Positions 18,724 to 28,872 of a stretch of DNA of 64,000 bases are shown piece after piece. Under the pieces are notes generated by a model, which saw nothing but the letters and a program-made list of their open reading frames with translations, was not told where the DNA came from and ran no database searches. Both the position numbers and the translations under genes were made by a program. This stretch comes from Bacteroidota bacterium (GTDB lineage: Bacteria > Bacteroidota > Bacteroidia > B-17B0 > Aurantibacillaceae): the NCBI GenBank assembly GCA_016702705.1, contig JADJDM010000009.1:179046-243045 (forward strand). The letters run 5' to 3'. How positions within the stretch are numbered: the first letter of the stretch is position 1; the number at the start of each line of letters is the position of its first letter.

Positions 18724-19272
18724 TCAGTTTTTTGCAGATAGAGTTAATATTATTCTATCCGTTCCCCTATTTATCGCTTCCTGAGTTTCATCGATAATAA
18801 AATTATTTTTCGTCAACACTTTTATTGAGGCAATATTATTTTTGCTTGTGTAAGCTTCAATACTTTTTAATTTGATTGTGTTAAAAGCATAGTCAATACT
18901 TTTTTCAAGCGCCTCTGTCATATAGCCTTTGCCATGGAACTCAGGTTCCAATGTGTAACCGGTTTCGCCTCTTTCTGTTTCCTTGTTTATATTCCACAAG
19001 CAAACTGTACCAATAAAAGTATTACTCCCTTTTTCATTAATCACCCATAAAATAGTTTCGTTTGCAACTACTGCATTTTGTATTTTTACAATAAATGCTT
19101 TTGTTTCGTCTATTGATTTGTGTGGAAAATTTTCAAGGTGTGTATTAACTTTTTCTTTTAATCTATGATTGTATATATTCTCAGCATCACTCATTTCAAT
19201 TTGCCTTAAGCGCAAACGAGCAGTTTCTAATATTGGGAAAGGGGTGAAGTTTAGGTGGAGCATTTTAGGCAC
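18724..19272 (-). CDS. GNAT family N-acetyltransferase (RimJ/RimL-like)
   Basis: A 182-residue acetyltransferase of normal length. It begins with the family signature ETARLRLRQIEMSDAENIY and has the acetyl-CoA binding loop in EPEFHGKGYMTEAL and the C-terminal NxxSIKVLxKNNF segment. It would transfer an acetyl group from acetyl-CoA to a protein N-terminus or a small amine; the substrate is unknown. Start M (19272) or the ATG four codons later (19263) are both possible. It converges on the unknown exported protein. Confidence 0.88.
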   Translation of the reverse strand: MPKMLHLNFTPFPILETARLRLRQIEMSDAENIYNHRLKEKVNTHLENFPHKSIDETKAFIVKIQNAVVANETILWVINEKGSNTFIGTVCLWNINKETERGETGYTLEPEFHGKGYMTEALEKSIDYAFNTIKLKSIEAYTSKNNIASIKVLTKNNFIIDETQEAINRGTDRIILTLSAKN

Positions 19273-19420
19273 TCTAATTGTTTAGATAAAGTATTATTTT
19301 CTGCTTAATTCTATTAAGTAATATTTATTTCGATTTCAAATGGACGATTTGCCTTTTGCATAAACGGCACTTCACATCTGTGCTAACGGGATATTACTTT
19401 CTTTTCGTACTTAATATTTA
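19273..19420. other. Intergenic spacer, nothing recognised
   Basis: An AT-rich stretch between the acetyltransferase gene and the restriction-modification gene. No clear promoter box, terminator or short gene was seen. Confidence 0.4.
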
Positions 19421-20545
19421 TTATTCTTTCAAAAATTCGTATTCGTAAACTTTTGGTTTTATTTTATCTGCAAGTAAATTTAATTTTTCTCGCAAGTCGC
19501 CAATTAGTTTAGTGTATTTTTCGTCCGTACTTCTGCTTTTCATTTTACCTTTTTCATCTCTGCCTTGAAAATGCTCTTTAATATCGTATAAGCTAGCATT
19601 TATATTTATGTTCTTATGAGAATGATAGTATTTCCATAACTCACGTCCCGCATCAAAGACTGATTTTGCCTCATCTGAAAATTGAAGAGGCTTGTTAGAA
19701 TTGATTTTAATTAAACTATCTTTTTTAAACAATAAACCATCGGTTTGTTTTTGTTCAGTTTTTATTTTTCCGTTTATGTAATCTGACATGAAATTACTAT
19801 CAAATTTTTCTTTTGCGTTTACGTCATTTTCAGTAAATGGAATCCAATCGTTGACTCCAAATTTGGATTGTATAATATTTTCAAAAAGTGTGTAGGCAAA
19901 ACAATCTGTCTGAAATTCGGGGTCATTTTTCCATTTTTCTCTTGGATTAAGGTAGAGATCTTTGTTGTTGAGCCAATTTGTTTCAATTACTTTACGAATT
20001 GCCAAATAAATAGACATGGGAACTAAATTGCTTGCGGTAATATTTGCAATCATTCCTTTTTTTCGATAACTCTCAACTAGTTCATTTGTGATGTAAGTAT
20101 TATTATTACTTTGCATACTGGGCCCGACTATTATAATGTAAGCTATCGGTTTTTCATTAAATGAATAAAATGTGGTTCGCCATTCTCCAATTGATTTTTC
20201 TTTTACAATCGAAAATATTTTTACACCCAATTGAACAACGTTTTTCCCAGATTTATCACTTTCAAAAATATCTGTTTCGATTTGTTTGATTTCTTTTTTG
20301 TTGCACAAATCCCAAATCAAAAACCCAATTGGGAATTTACCCTTAACATTATCAAAAGTGTCAGCAGGACATACAAAACCTTTTTTAAATTCAGCTTTGA
20401 AAGTGTTTCTAAACTTGACAAATTTTTCTGAAGTAATGTATTTGGGTGTACTGAAGGAGGCAAGAATTGAGTCGGGAATTTCCTTGTAAATTCTAGTGAA
20501 AAATTGTGCAAATAATTCATTTAGTGCTTCCGCGCCAATTTCACT
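19421..20545 (-). pseudogene. Single-chain restriction-modification protein, C-terminal part (frameshifted)
   Basis: The open frame from about 20545 reads KSEIGAEALNELFAQFF and continues with no stop to 19421. It is the natural continuation of the methyltransferase gene upstream: removal of the shift joins the NPPY domain to this region. This part likely carries the rest of the methyltransferase and the target-recognition domain, including the region PIGFLIWDLCN near 20290. The shift lies in a T4 run at 20545-20548, where one base appears to be missing. A short antisense-like frame at 20317-20520 is a shadow of this gene. Confidence 0.78.
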
Positions 20546-21873
20546 TTTATATTTTTTAAAACCGATTTGTCTGTTGCAACTTGAGGAATACTTTCTATAC
20601 CGTAGGAAGATGCTTCTGCATAAGGCGGATTGATGTATATAATTAGTTTTTTTCTTTTCTTTTCATCCGATATTACATCTTGCAAACTCTTAGGTAGTTT
20701 GATAAAATCATCATTTAAAAAATCAAACTGAAAAACGTGATTTTCTAAAAGATGTGCACCGTGTTGAATGCGGTCGTGCATTACTTTTACGTCTGCTTGG
20801 TCATAAGTGCTTGCCCAAATGTTGTATTTGTTTGTTAAACCAGCAAGAAGATTGCCTGTACCTGCTGCGCAGTCCCATATGTAGTATTCTTCTTGCCAGT
20901 CTTCACCAAGCACATCGGTAAGATATTTCTGTGATAATTCAACCCATTGTCTTGGAGTAAAAAAGGCGCCTTTGCGTTCTCTAATATCTTGCGGTACAAG
21001 TAAATCTCTCCGTTCAATAATATAGTCCTGAAACTCTTTTATTGGTGGCCTTTTGTAACGTTTCCAAAATTGCTGATAAGTGTCCTTTGCTTTTAAGTTT
21101 ATTGTTGCATCAAACATTTGTTTAATGTTTTCTTTCGCAATTTTGTAGCCTTCGTTTTGGAAAACTACAAATAAACTATCTCGTATTGTTATATCGTCAT
21201 CAATTTTCTGTGTGTCTTTATCATCTACAAATAAATCAGCTAAATAAAAATCGCTATCCAAAATACTTGCTTTTTTAAGGTCGTCCCAGTTAACATCAAT
21301 AATTGGTTTTACAATATCGAGCCAACGTAAGTATATTGGAATAAAATTATTCTTATCAATTTTTATTTTGCTTGCTTCACTTGCTTTTGCAATATTGTTT
21401 GCAATAAATGTTTTTAAATCCTTTTCATCTTTTTCATAATCGTAGATGTAAGTATTTTGTTTGAGAGTAGCTTCAATCCTATCCTTAATGAGTTTAAATT
21501 CTTTTGTATCGTGGTTGCTTGGCGTTACGTTCCAATTAAAATCATTAATGTAAAAAATATCCTGAATGCTAATGTAAGGGACAAAGGCAATTTTGTTAAA
21601 GTCAAAAGCGCCAAGAAATGCAGGCGGCAATGTTTTATCAAATGTTCGGGCTTTTCCAATTGTAAGTACTAACTGCACAAACATTGTTGCCACATCAAAA
21701 TTTCCCGTTTTTGCTTCAGCCCAAAGTAGTGGCGTTCTACCAAAAATACTATCCTGTTTAGGGAAAACTGTAAAATCAACGTTACCTAAAATTTCGGTTG
21801 TATCAAATGATTTAAACCAGTCAACACCAACTTTGTTTTTAAGTTCTTCCTCTCTAATGTTTTTATATTTCAT
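20521..21873 (-). pseudogene. Single-chain (type IIG-like) restriction-modification protein, N-terminal part (frameshifted)
   Basis: A 450-residue frame that ends in KLARKH after a frameshift and should continue to 19421 (about 817 residues in all). Residues 30-90 include PLLWAEAKTG, an ExK pattern compatible with a PD-(D/E)xK nuclease. A helical spacer follows. The methyltransferase core has the SAM motif WDCAAGTGNL (about 354) and the adenine methyltransferase motif NPPY (about 416). A nuclease plus N6-adenine methyltransferase in one chain is the layout of type IIG (Eco57I-like) enzymes. The recognition sequence is unknown. It lies next to a toxin-antitoxin pair. Confidence 0.78.
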
Positions 21874-22012
21874 TGATTTTATATTCTTCCTTTAATGTTT
21901 TATTTGTAATTGTATTTTTTACGTCATTCAACGTAATTTCGATGAGGTATGGTTTTTACGAAAATACCAGATCTTCTTTTTCGAGTTTAAGTTCGGGTTT
22001 TGTTTAATTTGC

Positions 22013-22513
22013 TTAATGAATTTTAATTTTACTTCTGTCTTCTTCCGAAATTATGGTTGGAATTAGGTGTTCAAGTTTAATATGAAATAACCTATGTAAT
22101 ATAACTAAATCTCTGTTGCTAAATGGGCTTATTCCATTCATTAACTCCGACATGTAAGATTTACCATGACCTAGCAATTTTCCTAAGTCTTGCTGATTTA
22201 AATTAAACTTAGTTAAATGTTCTTTAATGATTTTTTTTCTATTTTCTAAAAACACACGCTCTTGCTCAGCAATAAATTCAGCATCGTCGCTTTCTTTTAT
22301 TTTAGCTTCGCTAATAGTTGATTCATTAGACCAATTTGTTTTTTCATACAACTTTATTATTACACGAAGTCGTTTACGATCCTCAGTAAGTTCAGGATGT
22401 TCTTTAGTGAGTAGTCGGAGTTTTCTGTCCAAAATTTGGGCTCTTTCCAAATCTAATTCGTTGGATAAAATTCCAGCTTTCAAAATTTTCCTTAAATCAG
22501 TTTGCTCTTTCAT
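22013..22513 (-). CDS. higA: Helix-turn-helix antitoxin (HigA-like)
   Basis: A 166-residue protein. The N-terminal half is helical and charged (ERAQILDRKLRLLTKEHPE). The C-terminal part is an XRE-type helix-turn-helix with FNLNQQDLGKLLGHGKSYMSELMNG. It starts 9 bases after the toxin gene, in the toxin-first order typical of higBA. It should neutralise the toxin and autorepress the pair. The name rests on the partner and the fold. Confidence 0.8.
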   Translation of the reverse strand: MKEQTDLRKILKAGILSNELDLERAQILDRKLRLLTKEHPELTEDRKRLRVIIKLYEKTNWSNESTISEAKIKESDDAEFIAEQERVFLENRKKIIKEHLTKFNLNQQDLGKLLGHGKSYMSELMNGISPFSNRDLVILHRLFHIKLEHLIPTIISEEDRSKIKIH

Positions 22514-22522
22514 GTCTTCTAA

Positions 22523-22867
22523 TTATTTAATAAAACCTCTGTTTCTTAACCAAGTTTCGATTGTATCTTTATTGTTTTTGAAAGTTCCTTCATACTCATC
22601 GTGAGTGCCACACCAAACTATCGTTGCTTCACCATCTTCTTCAAATTCAATTAAAATCATTGTTCTATGAATGTTTATATTAAAAATGTAAAAACCGTCG
22701 CTATGAACAATATCCGCATCTGGCCTATCTGCTTTTAATTCTAAAGGTGTTTTCCAATTCTTATTTTCGAGTTCAACTAATAATTCGTCAATAGCTTTAC
22801 AAAGATTTATGTTTCCACGATTCTTTCTTTGCAGCTTAATTAATTTAGCACGACCCGTAATTTCCAT
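22523..22867 (-). CDS. higB: HigB-family mRNA interferase toxin
   Basis: A 114-residue protein of HigB_toxin type. It has the characteristic C-terminal block WCGTHDEYEGTFKNNK followed by TIETWLRNRG, and basic N-terminal residues (RAKLIKLQRKNRG). It probably cleaves mRNA at the ribosome when freed from the antitoxin. A promoter box (22878-22885) lies 10 bases before the ATG. The pair sits between the restriction-modification gene and the cytochrome operon. Confidence 0.85.
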   Translation of the reverse strand: MEITGRAKLIKLQRKNRGNINLCKAIDELLVELENKNWKTPLELKADRPDADIVHSDGFYIFNINIHRTMILIEFEEDGEATIVWCGTHDEYEGTFKNNKDTIETWLRNRGFIK

Positions 22868-22877
22868 AAAACCGATA

Positions 22878-22885
22878 CAAATATA
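22878..22885 (-). promoter_or_regulatory. -7 box TATATTTG of higB
   Basis: An exact TAnnTTTG match on the minus strand ending 10 bases before the higB ATG. It directly follows the terminator of the cytochrome gene (3 bases separate them). Confidence 0.55.
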
Positions 22886-22888
22886 ATA

Positions 22889-22915
22889 AAAAGTTCGGAA
22901 ATATTCCGAACTTTT
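22889..22915 (-). terminator. Intrinsic terminator of the sensor-cytochrome operon
   Basis: A perfect 12-bp stem (AAAAGTTCGGAA/TTCCGAACTTTT) with a 3-base loop, followed on the minus strand by an AT-rich run. It ends the operon before higB. Confidence 0.85.
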
Positions 22916-22976
22916 AAGTTAATTTTATTAAAATGAATTTATAATAACTCTTCGTTGGTGATTATCAAATCCCCAC

Positions 22977-24932
22977 CTACTGCCTCACCACCTTCAATGC
23001 AGTCTTCCTATCATCTAACATAATACTGATAAAATAAACTCCTTTGGTTTCGGGTAAGCGTACTAATAAATTATGTTCGCTTTGTTGTGGTCTAAAATTC
23101 ATTAGCATTTGCCCCGCTACATTATACACTTGTATTAATTGTATTTTGTTTACCTCTTCACCATTAATAGTTACCCAGCCATCGCTTGTTACTGTTGGCG
23201 ATACTTTAAACTCAAGTTCTTTACTATGGCTTACAAGTCCAATGGCTAAGTTTACTAATGAGTCGCTACCAACTAATACTGGAGCTTTATCTGCTGCGTT
23301 AAACATAGCTTTAAAATTATCTATCGGTGCACTGCTTATAGCAAACATTTCTTCCAGCCACTCGGGCGGCACTGGTTGGTAATATATTTTCGCTAAAATT
23401 TTAAAGCTTGTTGTTACATTGGTTAATGCAATGTGGTAGTGTACATAATCTTGTCCGCTACCTTCAATACCTCCATTGTATTTATTAAAGTTTACATCTG
23501 TTTCTGCTTCACCAACAATTTTAATTGTATCGTAAGCAACATGTGTAGTGACAAATCCTTCAGGTGGAAGACGATTATCTTTTAATGTAATAGCAGCTCT
23601 TTCTAATACAGTTGTTTTATCCCCGTTTACATCGCCCATTACCATTTCATACACTTGTGTTTGTGTTTCATCATTAATAATGGTGTAATGTGGTTGATGA
23701 CTTGGCGGCGCATTTTGTAATGCGTAATTAGGCGCAAATAATCCCGATTTAAATATAGTATCTTGGTTTGCATCTATTGCCACTACTTGCACTACAGCTC
23801 TTCGGCTTGGATAGCCAGATGGGAATTTATGTCCCGCTTTATTAGTTAATTTAAAACGCACAAAGGCGCTATCCTGTGTAACGCTATCTAATAACAAATC
23901 AACATTTAAGGTATTTAATTTTAAATTACGAGTAGTAACTGCAATGGTAGAATCAAAGTTTTTATCCGATACATTTATTCCTAAAGCTGCTTTGTTGTTT
24001 TTAATCAGCTTCACCATAAAATCATTTCCACCCATAAACTTGTGTCGGTTAAATGGTGAACGCGGAGGTAAATTCAAATATTGGTTTGCAATAATTACCG
24101 AATCATCTACACGTGGCATGTGGCAATTTTGGCAAGTAACATTATCCGCAGAGGACGATGAGTTTAGCCACTCATGGTAAGTAGCTTGCTCAACAAATTT
24201 ACCTCCTGTTAAGTTTCCGTTTAAATCTGCAGTGTTAGTTAATAAGGTATGGCAAGATGAACAAACTTTTGATTCGCTCATGTGTGCTCCATAACTTGGT
24301 GTCATACCCACATACAATTGCATCGGTCCCATGTTAGGATCGGTGTATGGTCCGTAAAGTACACGATTTGTATCATAAGGAATTTGTCCCGAAAACATGG
24401 AACCTAGTCCATCAGGTCCAATTGCGTGGCAGCCAACACAAGAAACACCATTTAAACCTAGTGAATCTAGTTCTAAATCAGCAATGGTGTAATGCGGGTT
24501 TCCTTTGTAAAAAGAAGTGTAATGTCCCATTGGTGCATGGCAGGATGTACATTTATCTTGCAACTCATTTGCATGCGCTGGATTAATTAAAATTTCATGA
24601 CTCACTTTTGCTCTCCACAATGGATCTTTAGCAGAGTTTGCCATCATAGATGATTCCCAATCATCAAACACGTTTACCGAAACGCCATTAGCATCTACAT
24701 TAGCATATTGTGTAGAGTCGTAACCATGGCATGTTCTACACTCTTTTGATTGTAAAAAATATTGCCCGTCTTCAATGGGTTCCAATACTTGCATCAATTG
24801 CAATTGCTCTCTTTCTTTTTCGGTGTGAAATCTTTTTTTATCACCTTCTTTTGCAAATGCATTTATTATGGTATTAAAACCTAATGCAAAACCTAATAGG
24901 GGTGTGATGATAATGATTTTTTTAATTTTCAT
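22977..24932 (-). CDS. T9SS-exported pentahaem cytochrome c
   Basis: A 651-residue secreted protein with five CxxCH haem motifs in the N-terminal half: CRTCH, CTSCH, CVGCH, CSSCH and CQNCH. The middle has a family-typical block, AGHKFPSGYPSRR. The last about 75 residues are a T9SS type A sorting domain (IQVYNVAGQML...GVYFISI...LKVVRQ). A signal peptide covers residues 1 to about 28. It should therefore be exported through the T9SS to the cell surface or medium, where it could carry electrons. It lies 14 bases after the propeller sensor gene, as the second gene of an operon. Confidence 0.88.
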   Translation of the reverse strand: MKIKKIIIITPLLGFALGFNTIINAFAKEGDKKRFHTEKEREQLQLMQVLEPIEDGQYFLQSKECRTCHGYDSTQYANVDANGVSVNVFDDWESSMMANSAKDPLWRAKVSHEILINPAHANELQDKCTSCHAPMGHYTSFYKGNPHYTIADLELDSLGLNGVSCVGCHAIGPDGLGSMFSGQIPYDTNRVLYGPYTDPNMGPMQLYVGMTPSYGAHMSESKVCSSCHTLLTNTADLNGNLTGGKFVEQATYHEWLNSSSSADNVTCQNCHMPRVDDSVIIANQYLNLPPRSPFNRHKFMGGNDFMVKLIKNNKAALGINVSDKNFDSTIAVTTRNLKLNTLNVDLLLDSVTQDSAFVRFKLTNKAGHKFPSGYPSRRAVVQVVAIDANQDTIFKSGLFAPNYALQNAPPSHQPHYTIINDETQTQVYEMVMGDVNGDKTTVLERAAITLKDNRLPPEGFVTTHVAYDTIKIVGEAETDVNFNKYNGGIEGSGQDYVHYHIALTNVTTSFKILAKIYYQPVPPEWLEEMFAISSAPIDNFKAMFNAADKAPVLVGSDSLVNLAIGLVSHSKELEFKVSPTVTSDGWVTINGEEVNKIQLIQVYNVAGQMLMNFRPQQSEHNLLVRLPETKGVYFISIMLDDRKTALKVVRQ

Positions 24933-24946
24933 AGTTTGTTTGTGTT

Positions 24947-27097
24947 TTATGCTTGTACTTTTACTCCAATAATTAATACGTCATCTATTTGTTCGTGATC
25001 ACCTTTCCAATCATTAAAATGATTAAGAAGTATCTCACGTTGTTCTTCCATTGGTTTGGTGTAAATTTGCCCTAATAATTTTTGCAAATTACCCACCATC
25101 ATTTTTTTGCCCCGCTCTCCTCCAAACTGATCGGCATATCCATCACTAAATACATACAGCGTGTCGCCTTCTTCCACTTTTATTTCATGTGGAGTGAAAG
25201 GATGTTTTTGCTCTAAGTCAATACCACCAATGGCAAATTTATCAGGCTTCACAATTTCACAAACGCCGTCGCAATCTTTTCTAAAAATCCACAGCGGACG
25301 ATTTGCACCTGCATATTCAATCATCATTGTTTTTTTGTTGAAGGCGCAAAGGGCAATGTCCATACCATCTCTACGTTCAAACTCACCTTTGTTTTGGTTA
25401 AGGGCAGCTTTTACTCCGCTATCTAAATGATTTAAAATATTAGCAGGTTCAAAAATATTTTGTTCAGCAACAATCTCTGTTAACAATGAATTTCCAATAA
25501 TACTCATGAAGGCACCAGGCACACCATGACCAGTACAATCACACGAAGCAAAATAATTTTTTCCGTCGCGTTTTGCAAACCAATAAAAATCTCCACTCAC
25601 AATATCTTTTGGCATGTATAAAACAAAGGACTCTGGTAAATCTTTTTTCAATATTGTTTGCGCAGGTAACAATGCAGTTTGAATATCCTTTGCATATTTT
25701 ATACTATCGGTAATTTCATGGTTCTTGTGTTCGATAATTGATTTTTGTTCGAGCACTTCTTTATTAATTAACTCAACTTTTTCTTTCTCATCACGCAACT
25801 CTTTTGTACGAAGAATTACTGTTTTTTCGAGTTTAATATTATTTTGACGAAGCTTCGCCGTTTTATAAGTGTTGTACGCATAAATACTTGCAACTACAAT
25901 TACAACACACAATCCGTAAAACCACCATGTTCGATACCAAGGTGGAAGAATAGTGAATTTAAAAGTTGTGGGTGTCTCGTTCCAAATACCATCGTTGTTC
26001 ATTGATTTAAGAAGGAAAGTATAATCGCCAGGTTGCAAAGAGGAGTAGGTAACCTCTAAACGAGAAACAGGAGGCGACCAGTTATCATCAGCTCCTTCTA
26101 ACTTAAACGAGTAAAGAACTTTTGTTGAGTTTGCATGACAAATACCGATAAAGTCGAAAGTAACATGGTTTTTATCATAAGGTAAAACCAATTCATTAGG
26201 TAAGCCCGAAAGTGTATCAATACTACTTGAGTAATCTGTAAAATCTGCAGGTTCAAAAAACAATCGAAGTCCAGTTAAATGTGTTCTTGTTTCTTGATAA
26301 TTTGTTTTATCAAAGCGAGGGTTGTAAATGGTAACACCTTTAATTGTTCCGAACCAAATATTTCCATCGCTTGCGTGTACAGCAGCGTTCATATTACACT
26401 CCAAGCCTTTTAAACCTTCTTCTTTTCCGTAGTGTTTTGTTACTGTTTTTCCCGTTTGATAAAATTCGTTTAAATTCAATCTATCTAATCCGCTATTTGT
26501 TCCAATCCATAAATTATTTTTATCATCTAGTTGTATTAACCACACTTGGTTAGATGATAGGCCCATTGTATCGTTAATGTTTTTAAATGTGGTGCCATCA
26601 AAATGATATACTCCACTTTCCGAAGCAAACCAATAATTTCCTTTCGAATCTTGAACAGTAGAGTAAATTGGAATGTTTTTAAAATTAGTTGAAGCATTGT
26701 AATGTGTAATTTTTTTGTTGTGGTATTTTGTAATTCCAACATTCGTTGCCAACCAATAGGCTCCTTGTTTATCTTGAAACACATTATAAATAGGAACGTC
26801 TTCTGTGCCTTTTTTATCAAGTATTTCAGGAATAGATATAAATTTCGTTCCATCAAAATAACATAAGCCATCATGCGTTCCAACCCACATTACGCCATCT
26901 TTATCTTTTAGTAAGGAATAAATATTTGTATCAGGAAGTCCATCTTTACCTGTGTAGTCTTTCATGTTTACACCATCAAAAACAGAAATACCTGTTTGTG
27001 TAGCAAACCAAATTGCGCCAAATTTGTCCTCATTAATAGCTTGTACTGTTTTGTCAATGATGCGCTGCCCCGCTCCGTCCTGAACCAATCCAAGCAT
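24947..27097 (-). pseudogene. Propeller/SpoIIE sensor, C-terminal part (frameshifted)
   Basis: This part contains the remaining two-component-regulator propeller blades, a Y_Y_Y beta-sandwich domain (LEVTYSSLQPGDYTFLLKSMN), one transmembrane helix (WWFYGLCVVIVVASIYAY) and a coiled-coil linker. It ends in a SpoIIE/PP2C phosphatase domain with VSGDFYWF and CDCTGHGVPGAFMS. In the family this is a membrane sensor whose cytosolic phosphatase acts on an anti-sigma antagonist. The true frame begins at about 27078, where one G appears inserted; the ATG at 27097 is a shadow start. The gene lies 14 bases before the cytochrome gene. Confidence 0.82.
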
Positions 27098-27530
27098 TTC
27101 CTTTAGCGTCTATAAAACTACAATTCACATAGTCTTCAGGTAATCCATTTACAGTACTGTAATTGGTAAACATTTCGTTGGTGAGTTTGCTAATGCCAAA
27201 ACCATTTGTTCCAAACCAATAGTTTCCCTCTTTGTCTTGCATTCCACATAAAATGCCATCGCCAACTAAACCTTTGTGTGTTTTAAAATGGTTTAATAGT
27301 TTATCGTTAGCGTATTTATAAATTCCATTTTCACTACATAACCAAAGTGCATTTTGATTGTCTTTGAAAATCCCTGTAAACCCTACATTATCTTGTCTAT
27401 TAATGTTTACACTAATTTTTTTGTTTTGAGGAGAAATAAAAACAGAGCCTGCAACACTTCCTAGTATTACGTTTCCTTTATGGTCTTCGTTAATAGAGCG
27501 TATAAAATTCTCGTAACGGAAGAAAACCAT
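27054..27530 (-). pseudogene. Propeller sensor, middle part (frameshifted)
   Basis: Propeller blades with the repeated pattern DKEGNYWFGTN and INEDHKGNVILGS. It should continue from the preceding part across an A4/T4 run at 27530-27533, where deleting one base joins SKQ to MVFFRYENF. It continues into the next part at about 27078. Confidence 0.78.
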
Positions 27531-28131
27531 TTTGTTTTGAAAAGGCTTCAGTTTTTTTTGTTTCGGGATTGTATTTTATTGCCCCTTCTTTAAGCGTACC
27601 AAACCACATATTACCTGCAGCATCTTCAAAAATGGTGAATATAGCTTTTTTAGATAAACTTTCGTTAGGATTAAATGGAATTATTTTTCCGTTTACTAAG
27701 TTGCAAATTCCTTTGTTTGTTCCAATCCATATTTTTTCGTTTCTATCTATGTAAACGGCGTAAACCGCATTTTCTGGAAGACCTTCTTTAATGGAATAAT
27801 TTTTAAAAGTTAAACCGTTGTATACACTAAGTCCTTCATAGGTGGCAAAAAATAGTTCGCCCTTTTTGTTTTGAGTAATGGAGTATACGTAATTACCTAT
27901 TAAACCTTCTTTAGTAGAATAATTTTTAAATTTTACACCATCATATTTTGAAACCCCACCACCATTTGTTCCAAACCACATATATCCTTTTGCATCTTGA
28001 AATAAAGTAAGAACTTGTGATTGAGCTAAACCATCTTCAACATTGTAATTTTTGAAATTATACGTTTGCCCCAAAGCAAAAAATTGCAGAGGATAAAAAC
28101 AAATGGGTACAAGTATTATACGAGCTAGCAT
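27490..28131 (-). pseudogene. Propeller sensor, N-terminal part (frameshifted)
   Basis: Starts with a signal peptide (ILVPICFYPLQFFALGQ) and the family opening NYNVEDGLAQSQVLTLFQDAKGYMWFGT, typical of ligand-binding two-component regulator propellers. All three parts together make one periplasmic-sensor/membrane/cytosolic-phosphatase protein of about 1,060 residues spanning 24947-28131. What the propeller senses is unknown. Confidence 0.8.
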
Positions 28132-28220
28132 GATAGGTGGTAAATATATGGATTTGCAATTAAAAAAGGAAGCCGTTCATGTATGACTTTTTTTAGTAAA
28201 TTCGTAGAAAACAAGTATTT

Positions 28221-28804
28221 ATGAATCCAATTTTAAACAACAATCATTTTTTGTAAAAGAACATACTGGCATATTTAAAGCGGCAAATAATTTTGATGTT
28301 TTAGATCCACAACCGGGCAAGTTGTCTTAATTGTAGAGAGGATAATTTAGGGGATTTTACCAAAATGCTTCGTTTTACTGATTATAAACGCATGACTCCT
28401 TTTCATTAGAAATAAAAACTCCAGCAGGGCAAAAAGTTATAACTGTTAAAAGAGGGATTTCAATTATTTTATCTACAGTGGAGGTGTTGGATGAAAATGA
28501 TAGAATAATAGGCTATTTTAAACAAAAGTTTTTTTCAATAGGAGGGAAGTTTGATGTGTTAGATGCCAATAATCAGGTTTTATGTACTCTTAAGGGTAAA
28601 TGGACGAGTTGGGATTTTAAGTTTATGCAAGGTGATACTGAATTAGCGCATGTAAGCAAAAAATGGGCTGGTTTGGGTAAAGAATTATTTACAAGTGCAG
28701 ATAATTATATGCTTGATATTAAACCTGTTGTTGCACCAAATAGTCCTATTCGTCAAATGATTTTAGCGGCTGTGATGTGTATTGATATGGTTTTGAAAGA
28801 GTAG
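28221..28804 (+). pseudogene. Decayed scramblase/LURP-one-like gene
   Basis: The last third (28478-28804) is an intact frame with the repeated pattern FFSIGGKFDVLDANNQVLCTLKGKW and GLGKELFTSADNY, typical of the scramblase/LURP-one-related family. Upstream, the protein can be followed from ATG 28221 (MNPILNNN) through AANNFDVLD and TKMLRFTDYKRMTPF to VKRGISIILSTVEV, but only by changing frame at least four times (T6 run at 28247-28252, near 28324, near 28345, near 28405). This is the densest set of disruptions in the window. It is either a dying gene or a very poor stretch of sequence. Confidence 0.65.
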
Positions 28805-28835
28805 TTAATTGTTTTTATTGATATTAATAAAGTTA

Positions 28836-28843
28836 TATATTTG
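28836..28843 (+). promoter_or_regulatory. -7 box TATATTTG of the caspase operon
   Basis: An exact match, about 30 bases before the ATG at 28873 of the first gene of the operon. Confidence 0.5.
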
Positions 28844-28872
28844 AATTTTAGTAATTAATTGTTTTTCTGAGA

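Noticed and set aside
20317..20520. Separate small gene inside the restriction-modification region
   Set aside because: It is a shadow frame; the adjacent frame continues the methyltransferase protein without a break (ELFAQFFTRIYKEIPD).
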